Assembly: GCA_002327315.1 (NCBI GenBank) | Contig: DCVI01000217.1 | Location: forward strand, 1 to 5,275 | Length of the DNA: 5,275 bases | Source: Syntrophaceae bacterium UBA2192 | GTDB lineage: Bacteria; Desulfobacterota; Syntrophia; Syntrophales; UBA2192 | Direction: 5' to 3' | In this document: piece by piece, positions 5,245-5,275 of the stretch | Layout: each line of letters starts with the position of its first letter | How positions within the stretch are numbered: position 1 is the first letter of the stretch | Notes under the pieces: generated by a model | What the model saw: the letters and a program-made list of their open reading frames with translations, nothing else | The model's database searches: none | What the model was told of the DNA's origin: nothing | Made by a program: the position numbers and the translations under genes

Positions 5245-5252
5245 AGAATCAA
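5224..5252 (-). promoter_or_regulatory. Candidate sigma-70 promoter for the DUF4124 pair
   Basis: On the minus strand TTGATT (5252-5247) and TAAAGT (5229-5224) are 17 bases apart, each 4 of 6 matches to consensus. It would give a leader of about 80 bases before ATG 5139. Nothing else recognisable was seen in 5140-5275. Confidence 0.35.
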
Positions 5253-5275
5253 CAGGATGATTCGCCATCCCTTCC

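Overview
The window (about 60% GC by eye) looks like a selenium-metabolism locus from an anaerobic bacterium, most plausibly a Deltaproteobacterium/Desulfobacterota such as a Syntrophales or Geobacter relative. That placement is an inference. It rests on the LysR–selD–GrdB-like gene set, UGA-encoded selenocysteine, the tandem DUF4124 proteins and heptamer repeats. No taxonomic marker gene is present.

Layout. At 1-850 (minus strand) is a LysR-family regulator cut off by the left edge, with a strong ribosome binding site. The AT-rich stretch 851-995 is a divergent control region with inverted repeats and a good sigma-70-type promoter (TTGACA, 17 bp, TATGAA) reading rightward. A four-gene rightward set follows: a MauE/DoxX-like four-helix membrane protein with a CGCFG motif (954-1535), an exported rhodanese-like protein (1569-2072), selenophosphate synthetase SelD (2163-3224) and a small GrdB/PrdB-like selenoprotein (3249-4028). 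It ends at 4028 and converges, 9 bp apart, on two minus-strand paralogues (4038-4565 and 4627-5139). These are exported DUF4124 proteins with charged coiled-coil tails.

The main result is that both selD and the GrdB-like gene are interrupted by an in-frame TGA that is best read as selenocysteine. In selD the TGA (2214-2216) lies exactly at the catalytic Cys/Sec position. In the GrdB-like gene the TGA (3759-3761) creates a UxxC redox motif. Each TGA is followed at once by a hairpin that fits a bacterial SECIS element. A conventional gene caller would truncate SelD at its N-terminus and split the second gene in two.

How the genes may work together (inference): the LysR protein resembles the CysB/CysL-like regulators seen beside selenium genes and may control the divergent set. 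The membrane protein and exported rhodanese could handle a reactive sulfur or selenium species at the membrane. SelD would make selenophosphate, which is needed to translate both SelD itself and the downstream selenoprotein. The selA, selB and selC genes also needed for Sec insertion are not in the window. The DUF4124 pair appears to be a separate transcription unit.
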